From Corticium candelabrum (taxonomy: Eukaryota > Porifera > Homoscleromorpha > Homosclerophorida > Plakinidae), in assembly GCF_963422355.1 (NCBI RefSeq), contig NC_085103.1:1805731-1869730 (forward strand): 64,000 nucleotides of DNA, in the 5' to 3' direction. Shown piece after piece: positions 26,733 to 39,136 of the stretch. Below the pieces are notes generated by a model. That model was not told the DNA's origin and searched no databases. It saw only the letters and a program-made list of their open reading frames with translations. The number at the start of each line of letters is the position of its first letter. Position 1 is the first letter of the stretch. The translations under genes and the position numbers were made by a program.

Positions 26733-27355
26733 CTTGTCACTCAATCTTCGAACTTGATAGATGTTTCTTTAAAAGTTGCGATTGTATGTGATGTATTGAG
26801 TAGCTCGGCGCGGTGCTACTAGTAGTAGTAGTTGTCGTAAGTCTTCAATAATGCCGAGACCAGGTATCTGTTTTTCTTCTCTCTTCGTTAAACGTAAGGG
26901 TTACAAAAGTGTAACACACACTGTGCAGGTCAATGGATGATATTAGACAAGAATTTCAGTTTACTGATTCTGAGTAACACACGGATATTACTGCACTTGG
27001 CAGCAGTAAAATTTATGTTGTCGTCTCAGAAAATCATTCTCTCGTTCATAATATTCCATACATATCTAATTCATAAAGTGAAATTGTCCAGGTTAAGCTC
27101 ATGATAGCCGTCAAGCTTTGACGTCACACCATGTAGAATGTTTGCTATAGGCATTCTGACAAAAGCTCCGTTTTTTACTGATGTTTTCTCGTCTCTTCAC
27201 ATGCCACCAATCCTTTAAAACATGTTATAAGATATAGGCTCAATTGTCCATTCAATCCTCCCACTATATGCATGAGAGTGATACTACTGTCCTAACAAAC
27301 TACAAATAGACAGCAGAAGACACTTTCATTTCTGCGTAATATAGCACAGAAACAG
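26733..27355. other. Downstream flank of the secreted-protein gene
   Basis: The 3' UTR is expected at its start, but no canonical AATAAA was seen close to the stop. Nothing else was recognised before the repeat block begins near 27356. Confidence 0.35.
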
Positions 27356-28818
27356 TCCCTTTTTCCCTTTTAGAGTTTCTTTGCTTAGCATAAAGACAAC
27401 GTTTGAATTGCTACGTGAAATGGACGGCTTTCAAGATTCAGGATTCAAGACAGCAGAATGCTAAAGAACTTACATCTACGCGCACGTATATGCAAGGGTA
27501 TATAGATGGGCATGCTTCCGCTGTTCCCCAAACCAACAATTGGTAATTACCACTGTGTTCAAGTCAAAATTTAAGCGGCACGAACAGCTCTGACTAGATT
27601 GTGTCTTGCGATCTAGCTAGATGCACTGTAGGCATGATCTGCAGTCATTACATGCTCTCTGCATCTTTGAAAACTGAGCAACCGCGGAAGTCCTCAGAAT
27701 CGACTTACGCACAAATCTCCCTTATTGAGACATCCCATGTCCAGACACCTCTAGTGGACACTTCATCCAATGACGTCAACGCCCGGGGTAATTAAATGTT
27801 AAGGAAATTGAAAGGAATTTTTGCATAGATAAGCTGCAGAAAAATACTGATAGTTGCCATGTCAACCATTTTCAACCTCTGGAAAGACCAATTTTTACTG
27901 ATTTCCAATCTTTAAATCTGAGAAACAGAAGGTAGTGAAACATTTCTTTGAGATACATGCATGTCCAACCTAAAATAGGGTTTGTACCATGGTGTCCGTA
28001 TCACAAATACTTAAAGGTTTGGGTCTACAAATTTAATGCCTCTGCCAATGTATACATTATCAAGGGCGTAACTAACCATTAAATTTTACCAAGGCACCTT
28101 GTTAATATCAACTTCCAAAAGTGTTGTTAATGTCCATCACGCGACAGTCAACGAAGACTTACAGACTAGAAACAAATAACCAAGTCTATGATTATCTACA
28201 TGTATACTATCAAATCGCCTAATGTTCTCTTTGTTGATTTTGAAGCCTTCTGGTTACGCATGGAGAGATCAAAGAGTTTTATTGGACTCACGAAATTGAA
28301 TGCTTTCAACTGCTACCTCCCTCTTTTCAACTAAATTTGCCTTATGCCTAGCTATATGTGCCTGGTTATGTAGCTATTTGCGTTACACATATTGGAGCAT
28401 GTTAAAAATTATTTTCCAACCTTCCAAACAAGTTAAGTTAATAGCCGTCTAAGTATGTTGCAGGAACAAGAAAGAAGTGGTATCGACATCAATGTTACAA
28501 TGAACAACAAAGTTGGTAGGTAGGAGCTCTGTATAGAATCTGGCAAATACTGAGTTTTTGAAGTAGGAATAGATTGAAAAATGGTAACATGACACCATAC
28601 TGCATTGGTGATTCTGATATCATGTACTTATGCAAACACTATTCGCAGCAAGTGAATAGGGAGGGCTTGGACTTACTCCCCTTCCAACGTCATCTGCAAC
28701 AAACAATTCCATACTGCAGCCAGGATTCTTCATAAAAATGTGACCCTTTCCTACACAACTTAGAAGCTCGATTGCTTCTGCCACTTGCATCAAATCATCT
28801 CACCAGACTGACTTCTGT
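27356..28818. repeat. 5' part of duplicated repeat block, copy B
   Basis: Near-identical to 1-1460, including the pogo-like end near 27987-28020. Small substitutions and indels are scattered throughout. Confidence 0.7.
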
Positions 28819-28849
28819 GTTTGTGCGTGTGAGCATGCGTGCGATCGTG

Positions 28850-31800
28850 TTTGTGCGTAGATCAGATGCCAAGTACGTCTCCATTGTAAGCTCCCGTAAC
28901 ACATTTGCAATTATGCATATGTAGCTAAGTCTTTGAAGGCTGCATTCTGTTGGTATATAGCAAAAAGTAGTTCCAGATCTTTTATAGTAGATCACCAATT
29001 TTGGTCATGCAAACAAATATTTAGTTCTTCTTTTTTTGCACAAGAGAATGACATTAAACAGTGGCAATGACCAAATTCAAAAAAGAAGAGGAGAAAGATA
29101 CAGAAGGAGAAATTGTTTTGACTGTTGATACATGGAATGTGAAGACACTGGTTGAGTCTACAGAAGATGAACAAGTGTGTAGGAGGAGACTTGCTGAAAC
29201 GAGTAATAATCTTGGTAGTTGATACCAAGACGCTTGACCCTGCTGTGAGGGAGTTAGAGATATGGACCAGGAGTGTCTGCTGACTGTATTCAAGAGACCA
29301 CGCGTGGTTTGGCAATAACGTGTGGACAACAGGTGAATACATCCTTTTACATTCTGGACGTCCATTGCCAAGTACTGACAAAATTATGAGGGTACGTGAG
29401 AAATAAAGGAGTTCAAATTGCTCTAGACAAAGCAGCAGCGGAGCTTGAAAGAACGCAGGAGACTTGTGAAAGGGTGAGCTCTAGAGTAATAATGGCACGG
29501 TTAATTAATGTGGTTAAATCAGAGAGAAGATGGCATAGAAGAGGAAAGACTTATGTGTCCGTTGTCTGTACTTACGCCCTTAATGCCAACGCTCAACCTA
29601 GCACTAATTAAACAGAAATTCTACTCAGACCTGCAGATATTATTGACCAATTCCACAGGCAACTATACTAGTGATTTTGGGTGATTTAAACTCACGGGTG
29701 GGTGTACTAAAACAAGCAAGTGATGTATACACATGGCAGAAAGACCAAAGAAGATATGCTAAGAATGAGCGCAATTGAGCAGGAGTTGAGTTTACGAAGT
29801 TTTGTGCTGTCAATGCATGAAATTTCCATCATAAACACTTGGTTTCAAAAGGAGATACAACAGGACTTTTGGAGACATCCTGCAAAAAAGAATTTCACAT
29901 GAGTTTGTTGTATTAAATGCCAGGCAGAGAGGTCACTGTAGAAATGTACGAGTTATGCGAGGAGCCAATTGTTGGACAGACCAAAGGCTACATAGTAAGA
30001 GCACAATTGAACATTGTGACTCCAATCTTTAGAAGTGGTGTAGAGCTGTACACCATTTGCACTACATGAGCTTGCTCTTAAGATCAGAGGAATTCATTGG
30101 TACCACAAAATGTTTGAGCATTGCGCTAACAGCATAGACCACACAAGGATGAAGATACACGTAAGACCATGTGGACCACTCTTAAGGATTGCATTGTGAC
30201 TGCAGCTAATGAAGATTTGGGTAGTTGAAAGAGAAAACAACCAGAGTGGCTTCAAGAAAGCTCTGACATCATTGATACCTTTAGCAGAAGACAAGGACAA
30301 AACACAGCAGAGAGCACTACAATCAAACACGAGAGCAAACCAAAAGAAAATCAGGAGACAACCGAGAGTTGTGAAGAAAACATCCAAAGCTGTTGTACAA
30401 GATTACCATACAAAGTGGGCCAGAATTAGATGATTACAGAAGTTTGACACACGGTAACGACGAGTTGACTAACAAGTGGAGACAACAATTCTTGAAGGTC
30501 CTCAATGTTACATTAGAGCATATAGGTACGAACTGTTTGCACGTAGAATTACTCACCAACTGCCAAAGAACTATCACAAGCCTTTAGTCATTTCAAAAAA
30601 GGAAGGCAAAAGGATGTCTGGCATTCTCCCATAATTAGTACATCATGGAGATTGTGAGTTGGAAGATAGAATATTGAAGACAATAGAACAGGTATAGAAG
30701 AGAAGAGGTGCAGTATATGATTGAAAAGATAGTGTGATTATTCCAATTCCAAAGAAGGATGATTTTAGATGATATGACCATTGGCGTGCAATAGGTCTGT
30801 TGGATGTGGTAGAGAAAGAAATGGCAAGAAGAGTGAAGAAGAGATTAATGAATTTACTGATACTATCTTACCACAGTCAATGTGTAGGAAAAGCTGTGGC
30901 TGTGTAAATATAATCTCTGCTACTAGACAGCGTGTGCAGAAACTTGAAAGCATAATATGACACATTGTACATGTCATTTGTTGACTAAAATAGAATAGGC
31001 TTATGATTCTGTGGCAAAAGGAGCATTGTGGAAAGTCCTGGAGAAGTGTGGCATGCGACCAAGGCTGCTGCAACAAAAGTCAATTCACGAGAGAACGCAT
31101 GACAAAGTAAGAGTAGACTCTCATATAACAGAAAAGGTTGAACTTCGGAATGAAATCAGACAGGGATGCACTTTGGCACATATACTCTTCTATGGCTGTT
31201 GTAGTTAAGTGAACTGAAAGGTATGAAGAATTGGGAGTAAATGTACTGCATAAGGATTCGAGAAAACTAGTGGGCAACAGGTCTGTTAAATATAGAATAA
31301 AGGAAGTGAAAGTTAATGGGACACAGATTGCAGATGATGCAGCACTGTATGCAACATTTAAACTGCATTTGAGTCAGCAGCAGTAGGATGTGAGGAAGTG
31401 GCAAGCGACTTTGGATTTCACATGAGTGTGAAGAAGATAAAAGGAATGGCAGCTGGCCAAGAGGTTGATCTCGCTGTGACATCAGAGCAAGAGAAAGGTG
31501 GAAGTCTGGATATTGTAGATAACTTTGCGTATCTTGGTTCTAACATCTCTAGTAATGAAGAAATCATGATAGAAATAGACTGTAGGATTGCTAAAGCATA
31601 TCGAGCCTTGGATGCCTGCTGAGATCCAAATTCTAAAAAGAAACCTATCTGTAGCAACATAGCGACCAGTCCATCGAGCAGTATAGTATTGTCAGTCCTG
31701 CTATATAAGGCAAAGATCTGGCACTGAAAGCGAAAGTAAAACACTTGAACTCATGCAATTATTTTTGTGTGAGAGCTATCTTAGGCGTGACAAGATCCAA

Positions 31801-32343
31801 AAAGTAAAAGGAGACAATATCAATCAGAATTTTAGTATCAACATTTGGCATGCAGGAAGTCATATCTGATCTGATTATGACACAGCCACTCAAATTGCTG
31901 GCACGGGTGGGTCATATGGATGAAAAGAGGCTGTCGAAAAAGTTATATGAGAGTTGAGAAAAGAGAGACTATGTAATGGATTCATGATGGAGTGAAGAGA
32001 AAGAGAGATGTTGTTAAATCAGGCATGCAAGCTATTGGTAGACGTGGGAGATAGGTGGTGCAAGATGTGCCAAAACCGAGAAGACTGGTTCAAGCTTTGT
32101 GGCAAACGAAGGGAAAGTGTCAAAGATCAGGCAGAGATATGAATGTCCAATCAATGCCAGTCTCAATTAAGTAGTTTTCATGTACATGTGGGAAAAGCTT
32201 AATTCGTCAACAAGGAGACCTAGCTAACTAAACATAAGCGTTTCCATGGTCGTTGATTTTTGACAGTGAATTGCGATCGATTCTGGGTATACTCAGAACA
32301 CCGTTATCATGTTCTTTGCAACTTAGGCGGGACCAAGGTTCAA

Positions 32344-32344
<1 letters not shown>
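28850..32344 (+). pseudogene. Decayed LINE (APE endonuclease + RT), copy B
   Basis: This is the same element as copy A, with the same interrupted motifs: GVQIALDKAAAELERTQ near 29410, IRQGCTLAHILF near 31155, ADDAALYATF near 31330 and FAYLGSNISSNEE near 31520. It keeps about 50 bp near 29280-29330 and about 50 bp near 30990-31040 that copy A lost. It shares the disabling stops of copy A, so the lesions predate the duplication and neither copy can encode the proteins. Confidence 0.75.
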
Positions 32345-32431
<87 letters not shown>

Positions 32432-32444
32432 GTGTGTGTGTGTG
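32345..32444. repeat. (GT)n microsatellite, LINE copy B
   Basis: A 100-bp GT run with one interruption (GC) near 32427, at the same position relative to the LINE as in copy A. Confidence 0.95.
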
Positions 32445-32791
32445 GAGCAAATGTTAAGTCCCGTATGTGATGATCTCTGGCAACACATTTGCAATTTTGC
32501 ATACGTGGCGAAATATTGGCAAACTCCTGTCAATGTATCGTGAGGAGTAGTTCCAGACTTTGAGAGCAGTTCACCAATTTTGGTCATGCAAACCAGAATT
32601 TCATTCATCTTTTTTGCACAAGAGAATGACACTAAACAGTAGGTGAAGGAAACCAAAGTAGACACAATCGTTTCTGTGGTCGATAATTTTTGACTGTCAA
32701 TTACAATTGATTCTAGGTATACTCAAACACCGCTATTATGTTGCTTTGCAACATGGGCGGCTCCTAAGGTCCAAGGTTCTAAGGTTCAAGG
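32445..32791 (+). mobile_element. Internally deleted LINE copy C
   Basis: 32470-32645 matches the LINE 5' region (compare 1540-1705: AACACATTTGCAATT, then CACCAATTTTGGTCATGCAA). 32660-32790 matches the LINE 3' UTR (compare 4815-4928: GGTCGTTGATTTTTGACAG). Everything between, including all coding sequence, is absent. It lies head-to-tail after copy B and ends in its own (GT)n tract. Confidence 0.75.
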
Positions 32792-32800
32792 CGTGTGTGT

Positions 32801-32894
<94 letters not shown>
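32792..32894. repeat. (GT)n microsatellite, LINE copy C
   Basis: About 103 bp of GT repeat with one GG interruption near 32800. Confidence 0.95.
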
Positions 32895-32895
<1 letters not shown>

Positions 32896-33083
32896 TGTCT
32901 GACCTATTTAGTGTACTTCTGAATACATTGCTTGCTGTACACTGTGCAAAATAACAGTTTCAGTAAATTCTCTTTGTAATATGCCGTATTACAAGATGTA
33001 CGTTGCTGATTGAAGTGTAAGTATATAGACTCGGCAAACTGCTGTTAATTAATCAGCATTTCTACAGATCAAGCAAAGAGTAG

Positions 33084-33084
<1 letters not shown>

Positions 33085-33178
<94 letters not shown>

Positions 33179-33191
33179 CAGATAGATAGAT
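33085..33191. repeat. (TA)n(GATA)n microsatellite
   Basis: A pure TA run to about 33140 passes into GATA units. It directly adjoins the AT-rich tail of the SINE-like sequence to its right and may have grown from it. Confidence 0.95.
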
Positions 33192-33649
33192 CATTATTAT
33201 TACTATTATGTGTCGCTATGCCCCTCCATGATCGGCAAGTAGGGTTATTATGTCTCGGTGCAACCCTTCAGAGGGTGCAGAGGGGTCTTAACCCCCACTG
33301 GGCGCCCACCGACCCGGCAGGTAAGCACAGTGAGGTACATGCCTCTGTGCAGTCCACACGGCGATCAGACACAGCTCTTTCAAGCCATAGCTATAGTCAC
33401 GGAGAGGCCAACTACAATACGGGGAATCCAGAATTCCCGGATCAAGTCCGTATAGTCAACATTGGCACAAACCTCGCCAGACCACAGAAGCTCCCCATAC
33501 GAGTGAAACAAGTCTCATTCCTTCATAAAAGAACCAACAATGAAAGATAAAGAAGGACAAGTTTCATTATTACTGTACCGGCGTGGATTCGAACCCACGT
33601 AGTCAAGATAGAAAGCAACTGTCGCTAACCACTCGGCCACAGCGCCGGT
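33192..33649 (-). mobile_element. SINE-like element with tRNA-like head
   Basis: Read on the minus strand, a tRNA-like head (33649-33577) is followed by about 380 bp of body and an AATAATA-rich tail that runs into (TATC)n. That is the layout of a tRNA-derived SINE copied by a LINE. The body has no homologue I can name. Transcription would come from the internal A and B boxes. Confidence 0.55.
33577..33649 (-). tRNA. tRNA-like sequence (SINE head or pseudo-tRNA)
   Basis: On the minus strand it begins ACCGGCG and ends CGCCGGT, a perfect 7-bp acceptor-like pairing. It has an A box TGGCCGAGTGG and a B box GGTTCGAATCC. A T-stem CGTGG/CCACG overlaps the acceptor stem, and the anticodon arm is not cleanly formed. 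It is therefore probably not a working tRNA. The A box is of the serine/leucine kind. Confidence 0.5.
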
Positions 33650-33650
33650 T

Positions 33651-35327
33651 GACTGGTGTACTTCCAATTTTCCTTATGAGGTCGGTGTATTTCAAGGGGA
33701 TCCTCTGTCAGTGGCTATTTTTGACATGGTTTTCAACCTTTACACTGATGCTTTAGAATCTCTCGCTCCAACTTGTGCCTATCAGTTTTCGTCAGTGGCT
33801 CAAAACTCTTTCTTGTGTAGTTTTGCTGATGACGCTGTCGTAGTCACAAGAGGTCCACATGAAATTAATGCTGTGTGCAAGCGAACAGACCAATTCCTCG
33901 AATGGTCTGGCCTAGAAGTCCATGCAGCAAAATGTTCAACTTTTTCACGTCGGAGGCTGATTCATCCAACTGTCTTTGACCCGGAAATCTCTATACAAGG
34001 GCAAAAGATTCCATTCTTGTCACACAAGAAAAGCTACAAGTACTTGGGTCTTCCAATTGCGTCTGATCTGTCTCATGCCGACATTTCAAGAGAGCTTCTG
34101 GAGACTACTAAGAATTTATTGAATAAAGTCGATCAAACAGCCGTTTCCCGAATGAATAAATGTCTTCTCTATAAGAGAGCGGTGCTACCGCGGCTTTCAT
34201 GGTTACTGAGCATTGCATCTATTCCTTTGTCATGGATCGAGCAATCATTGGACAGTGTAGTCACGAAATTCTTAAAAAAATGGGTCGGTCTTGCTCATTC
34301 AGCAGCTGTCTCTCGCCTTTTCCTTAACACCAAGAACGGCGGCCTCCAACTTGGCCAACCGTCAGATTCTTTCAAGAGACTACAGTCTTGCAACCTGCTT
34401 CGATTTACTAAATCAAATGACGAATGCTTGAGAGCCCTGGCAACTATAAAGATTTCAAGAGAGACTGAGTTGTCATCAACCAGATTTAGTGCCGGCAGTT
34501 TCTTGGCAACTCTTGATACTTCGCCTGGGTGCCTGCAATCAAAAATAAAGAACATCAAAAAGACGATTACGGAATCATCAAATAATCGTCATTTGTCACA
34601 TCTTACCTCCCTGTCTGTACAAGGTCAAGCGGCTCGATTCAAGGACGTGGAAGCTGAGCACTTTGCCTTGTCCCTAAAATCTCTACCCGATGACTTGTTC
34701 AAATGGGCAATAAATGGGCTCCAGGACACCCTCCCATCAGCAACCAACTTACAGTTGTGGAAGAAAATTTCGTGCAATCAATGTCCTCTCTGTCACCAAC
34801 CCCAATCGCTGTGCCACGTGCTAAATGCATGTCCCAGTCTACTTGATCGAGGTTTGTACAAACAGAGACACGACAATACGCTGAGACTATTTGTGGACTT
34901 TCTAAAACGTCATCTTAGTCAACAGTTTTCCATAGTAGCCGACCTACCAGAATCAGTATACAATTTTCCTGTCGATATAACCTGTACCTGCCTTCGTCCA
35001 GACATTGTTGTTTGGAATGCCGTCCTCAAAAAGGCCTGGATGCTTGAGCTGTCGGTCCCATTCGAAACAGTCGTGGAAGAAACGAAGGCCCGGAAAGAAC
35101 GCCGCTATGCCCAACTTGTCAAAGATGCTAACCATCAGTATAAGACGGAGCTTTTGCATCTCTTGGTTGGGTCGAGAGGATTGATTTTTCCTGAAACTCG
35201 ACGAGCAGTCTGCATGTTGTGCAAGCCTCTTCAACGCGACTTGGACGATCTGTTTCAAGCTGTCATTCATTCCACCCTGAAAGACTCTTTTCGATGCTGG
35301 TTGGCAAGAAGAGACAACATCTCTTAA
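33651..35327 (+). pseudogene. 5'-truncated R2-like LINE: RT palm to restriction-like endonuclease
   Basis: An open frame runs uninterrupted to TAA at 35325-35327. It begins mid-RT (VGVFQGDPLSVAIF near 33680), then FADD at 33822, the RT catalytic pair, and YKYLGLPI. A C-C-H-C knuckle follows (CPLCHQPQSLCHVLNAC, near 34782). Last comes a PD-(D/E)xK restriction-like endonuclease: RPDIVVW, then LELSVP and KARKERRY near 35000-35110. This is the architecture of R2/NeSL-type elements that nick a target and reverse-transcribe in place. The 5' part (DNA-binding fingers, RT fingers) is missing at a sharp junction with the tRNA-like sequence. The lack of stops suggests a recent insertion. Confidence 0.8.
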
Positions 35328-35520
35328 CTTAAAAGTGTTTTTTTGTTGTTGTAATTTCTGCTTTTAATCATTTGTGATGTATAGTCTTCGACTGGACCTC
35401 TACATAGCACTCCAGAACTCTACTTCTGTTATAGTGCTACCAGTCCTGTAGACGCTTATTGTACTGTATCGTTCGGTATATTACAATAAAGGACCTTCCA
35501 TAGATTACTTGTTTACTTTT
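35328..35520 (+). other. 3' UTR of the R2-like LINE
   Basis: It contains AATAAAGG near 35487 and ends in a T-rich stretch. It is probably the LINE 3' end, but the exact boundary is not defined. Confidence 0.5.
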
Positions 35521-38028
35521 TTTTCTCATTTTCTCATTGCTGAATTCCTAAGTGCGTATGTCAATAGTCAATTCCACGAAAGAAGTCAACTACAACAATC
35601 TGAACGTCACCCATGACATAGTTTGGAGACCTGGATATTGCACATGCTGCCAATTTTATAAGATCAGGAGAGTAAACTAGCTGACAAAGCAATTTCAGCA
35701 AGCGTTGAGAAAACAAACACAGTGATGTAAAAATCACAGAAAGAATATTGTCATTGTCGTATGGAGCACTTCCGAATCTTGCAGTACATGTACCAAGCTC
35801 GACGACTTGTCATGATTTGATGCGTCGTATGTTACAAGTGATCGACAGGTGGGTTTGTATGTGTACTGCTTTGATTCTCTTTACAGAATCCTCTCTTGTG
35901 ATTGCGGCATGTGCTTCTAATTTATTACAAGTCAAAAAAAGATCGCTGTAAGACCAAGAAATTACCGTAATTACAGCTATCAAAGTGGTGTTGAGATAGA
36001 CAAACACAGGCTGGGGAAAGTCATCCACAACACCAAGACATTTAAAACAAACGGGTCGTAATTACTTTGTACATGCTCCAGGATCCGATAAGAGGAAGAG
36101 CAAAAAACGCTGCATAGAACTCTATCTCAGGATTATGCACACCAGAGACGTTGCTGACGTAAATAATTTCTGGATGGTTTTGCTACAGACGAGTGTTTCT
36201 CAAGGCTCAATGAATTAACAGAGCGTGCACAATGCAGCAGACAGGAGGAATAAGCATTGTGACGAGGACTCTCTGCATGCAGTTAACAGGTGAAACAATG
36301 AGAGTATAATGCACCGCTGACAAAGGTGTTCAAAACAGTAATCGGGTGACTTGGAAGACTGAAGACAAAGTTACAACATCTCTCTGCAGGATGGATGTCT
36401 CCAGATGGCGAAGTGCCGTCATTGAACGCACTTGACACACTCACTTCCCTTGAAGCATGGTTGCAGTGCCATTGCTAAACAAAATACATACTCCTCCGGA
36501 ATTGCTCGAAAGGCTACGTAACGTTTACAGTTCTGGCCTGGTCTGAGTAAGCCCAAACCACAGAGCACTGCGTCAATGCAAATATTGATGTGCATCAACT
36601 CGTACGGCATTCATTGCACTTAGCTGTAGTCTTACAGCATTCCTCAACATCGTTTTCTAAGTAGAAAGTTTACCTCAATTTTGTAGCTAAACGTGCAACT
36701 CCAAGCTACTAAACATCAACAATCAACTTTATTCTCGTATACCACACTGTTTCGAGACTATTATCAACTGGTTCATCAAACAGGTTTATATTGTCAATGT
36801 CCATTGTGATGCCCTTTTATGTCGACGCCAATGCTACTGCATTTGGTCTTACAGGTGAAGTCGTCTTCATGGAAGTCAATTGGTGGTTTGCAGCAATCGC
36901 TACAAGAAGGAGCACATCGCGAAAGGCAGCAACAAGGGGTTTTGTCAAGTACACAATAAAGAGGTCAAACTCAGACACCGTCTTGGCACACCAAACCGTG
37001 GGTAAACATCTTCTCTGGCTTCACGAGGTCAAAATTGGTTCCCGTTCAGTACCTCTCAGCCTTTCTGACCAATTCCCATCAGCATCTCTTTGTCTGGCTT
37101 ACGCAAGAGGTTAGACTTGGCAATGGCAAACATGGTCAGGACAAAACAAACCACAATCTTCATACTTCATACGCAGATTTGACTCTGAATGAGTTGTAGT
37201 AGGGCAGCTGCTATATATAAGAAACGAAATGGGCGTGGATAACCACTTGCAACACTTGCAAGTTGCAACACTTACGTGTAGAACAATTCAGACAGCGTTT
37301 GGTCAATTAATGATAATTTCATCTGAATCAGGTAAACGTGAAATGTACGCATGTACAACAGGTTAGTACATATATAATGTGAGATTAGTTTTGAGCGTCA
37401 GGTTGCTATAGGTTTCACACATGGAGCTGGAATGGGTCTCACATGTGGAGCATGAATGGGTTTGTGGGTAGTGCTGGGATAGGCTTGGCAGGTGGAGTTG
37501 GAGTTAGAGTGGCCTTACACAGCTTGATGTGCCGTTGAAGGCTACAGGCTTGGGAAACGGTCATTGAGCAATGTTAACAGCGGTGGATATTGGCCGCATT
37601 ATTGATATCTTTGATATGTAGAATGTGTTGTCTTCAAACATTCCAATGGTCCTAATATTAGGGTGGTGGGCAAGATGGTAGGTTAGATGCCACTCAATTC
37701 TTTCGGAGATCAGGGTCGGCCCATACACATAAATTTTTTGAATTGTTTTTCGATTTCAACGAGATTGAGTAACTTCTCGGACACCGTAGAAGGATGTGGC
37801 GAGCTCTCTGGCTTTGCTGTTGCTTCGCTCTGCTCACGCTTCTTAGTGTACGGCAAGACAATGCAACAGAGATAAATTGTTGCTCCACATGTTCAGGGCA
37901 AAGAGCTCCTTCTGGCGTATGTAGCCAATCCGGAAGTTGACGTGTTGTAGGAAGCTCCACATGTGAAGTTGGTAGATCAACTTGACTTTCTTCAGATTCC
38001 TGTGCATAAACTTCTGTGGCTATATACT
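35521..38028. other. Unassigned 2.5-kb region
   Basis: Several open frames of 60-107 codons occur (for example 36791-37114 on the plus strand), but none shows a recognisable motif. 37400-37520 is rich in repeated GGAATGGGT / GGAGTTGG-like words. I could not assign a function. Confidence 0.35.
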
Positions 38029-39136
38029 ACAATAGTTCACCTCTTGGAAGAACACCCTCGTGAGTGACCACCTCTTGCTTACGACCAGTTTGGCTTGGCA
38101 CCGACAAAATTTGCATTGCGTGTAACCCTCTTCAGCGACCACCCATCTAACGCGACCAGAAACCACCAAAGTAAGCTCAAAGCTGTCACGTGTCCCCGTC
38201 TTAAACGACAACTTACTGTAGCATTGCCTGTCTCCGCCACTGAACAGATACATCCGGGTATGTACAATGAAAGGAGTGTCCTCATGATCAACCATAGTAC
38301 AGTAGCACGTGTGCGTACGCAGGTAGTCGAATGTCGCCTCAAAAACGGAAGATCCTAGCCCTTCATGAAAGGATAGCAGTGCTGGACAAGACAAAAACGA
38401 AAGCCGTTCGTGTCACTCAATCGCTGATGATCTCAGCCTAAGTAAGACACAACTTCAAGAAATTGTAAGAAACAAAAAGGAGCATTAGACAGGAATGGGA
38501 AACCGAAAGTCGACCAGAGAAGAAATACAGCAAGGTCAGAAAGTTGTGCTATGAAGATTTGGACAGAGTTGTTTGGGAGTGGTTCACTTCAGCGCGGGCA
38601 AAGAACATTCCGATAAGTGGCCGCATAATCCAAGAACGAGCCCTCATGTATGCTGAGCAGTTGGAACACGGTTCCTTTCAGACTCTAACAGATGGTTGGA
38701 TCGTTGGATGAAGCAACACAATGTTCTATTGATCAGTTTTTCTTGTTAAATTAATGAATAGATGTACACACAAACACAACTCTCCTTTGTCCAGACCTCC
38801 CCTGTCCAGACACCTTCCTCTAACGGACACCTAGTCCAAATGACATCAATGTCTTGGACTTTTCGGAAATGAAAACGTTCCGTGCGTATGAGTCTACAAG
38901 ACCAGGTTCAAAGTGTCAAGAAAGTATTCAAAGACGTGTTATCAAAAATTTATAGCTTTTAAGTTAACAGTCAGCAAGATTTGGAAAGACCAAAAGAAAT
39001 TGTACTGATTTGCATGCAACCTTCAAAACTGAGGAACAAGAGGCAGTGAAATATTTCTGGGAGATACGAACGTATCCCATTTATGAACAAGGTAAGTCCC
39101 GTGGTGTCCGGATAAAGAAGGTTCGAGTGTACAAAG
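38029..39136 (+). mobile_element. Internally deleted pogo/Tigger element
   Basis: The 3' end GGTGTCCGGATAAAGAAGG at about 39100 is the typical pogo/Tigger inverted terminus. A degraded partner with TTCACCTC and GACCACC words lies at about 38035-38090. Inside is a CENP-B-type helix-turn-helix remnant, followed by AT-rich sequence in place of the DDE catalytic region. It is a non-autonomous derivative. Confidence 0.6.
38331..38760 (+). pseudogene. CENP-B/pogo transposase DNA-binding remnant
   Basis: From ATG 38331 it reads SPQKRKILALHERIAVL, a CENP-B N-terminal helix-turn-helix. After a stop and frameshifts come VVWEWFTSARAKNIPISGR and ALMYAEQLEHGSF, the HTH CENP-B domain of pogo-class transposases. 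A further frameshift follows near 38700. The DDE domain is absent. Confidence 0.75.

Noticed and set aside
33577..33649. Functional tRNA gene
   Set aside because: Acceptor ends pair well, but the T-stem overlaps the acceptor stem and no proper anticodon arm forms. A SINE head is more likely.
36791..37114. 107-codon frame as a possible gene
   Set aside because: No domain resemblance, low-quality context and surrounding frames equally open.
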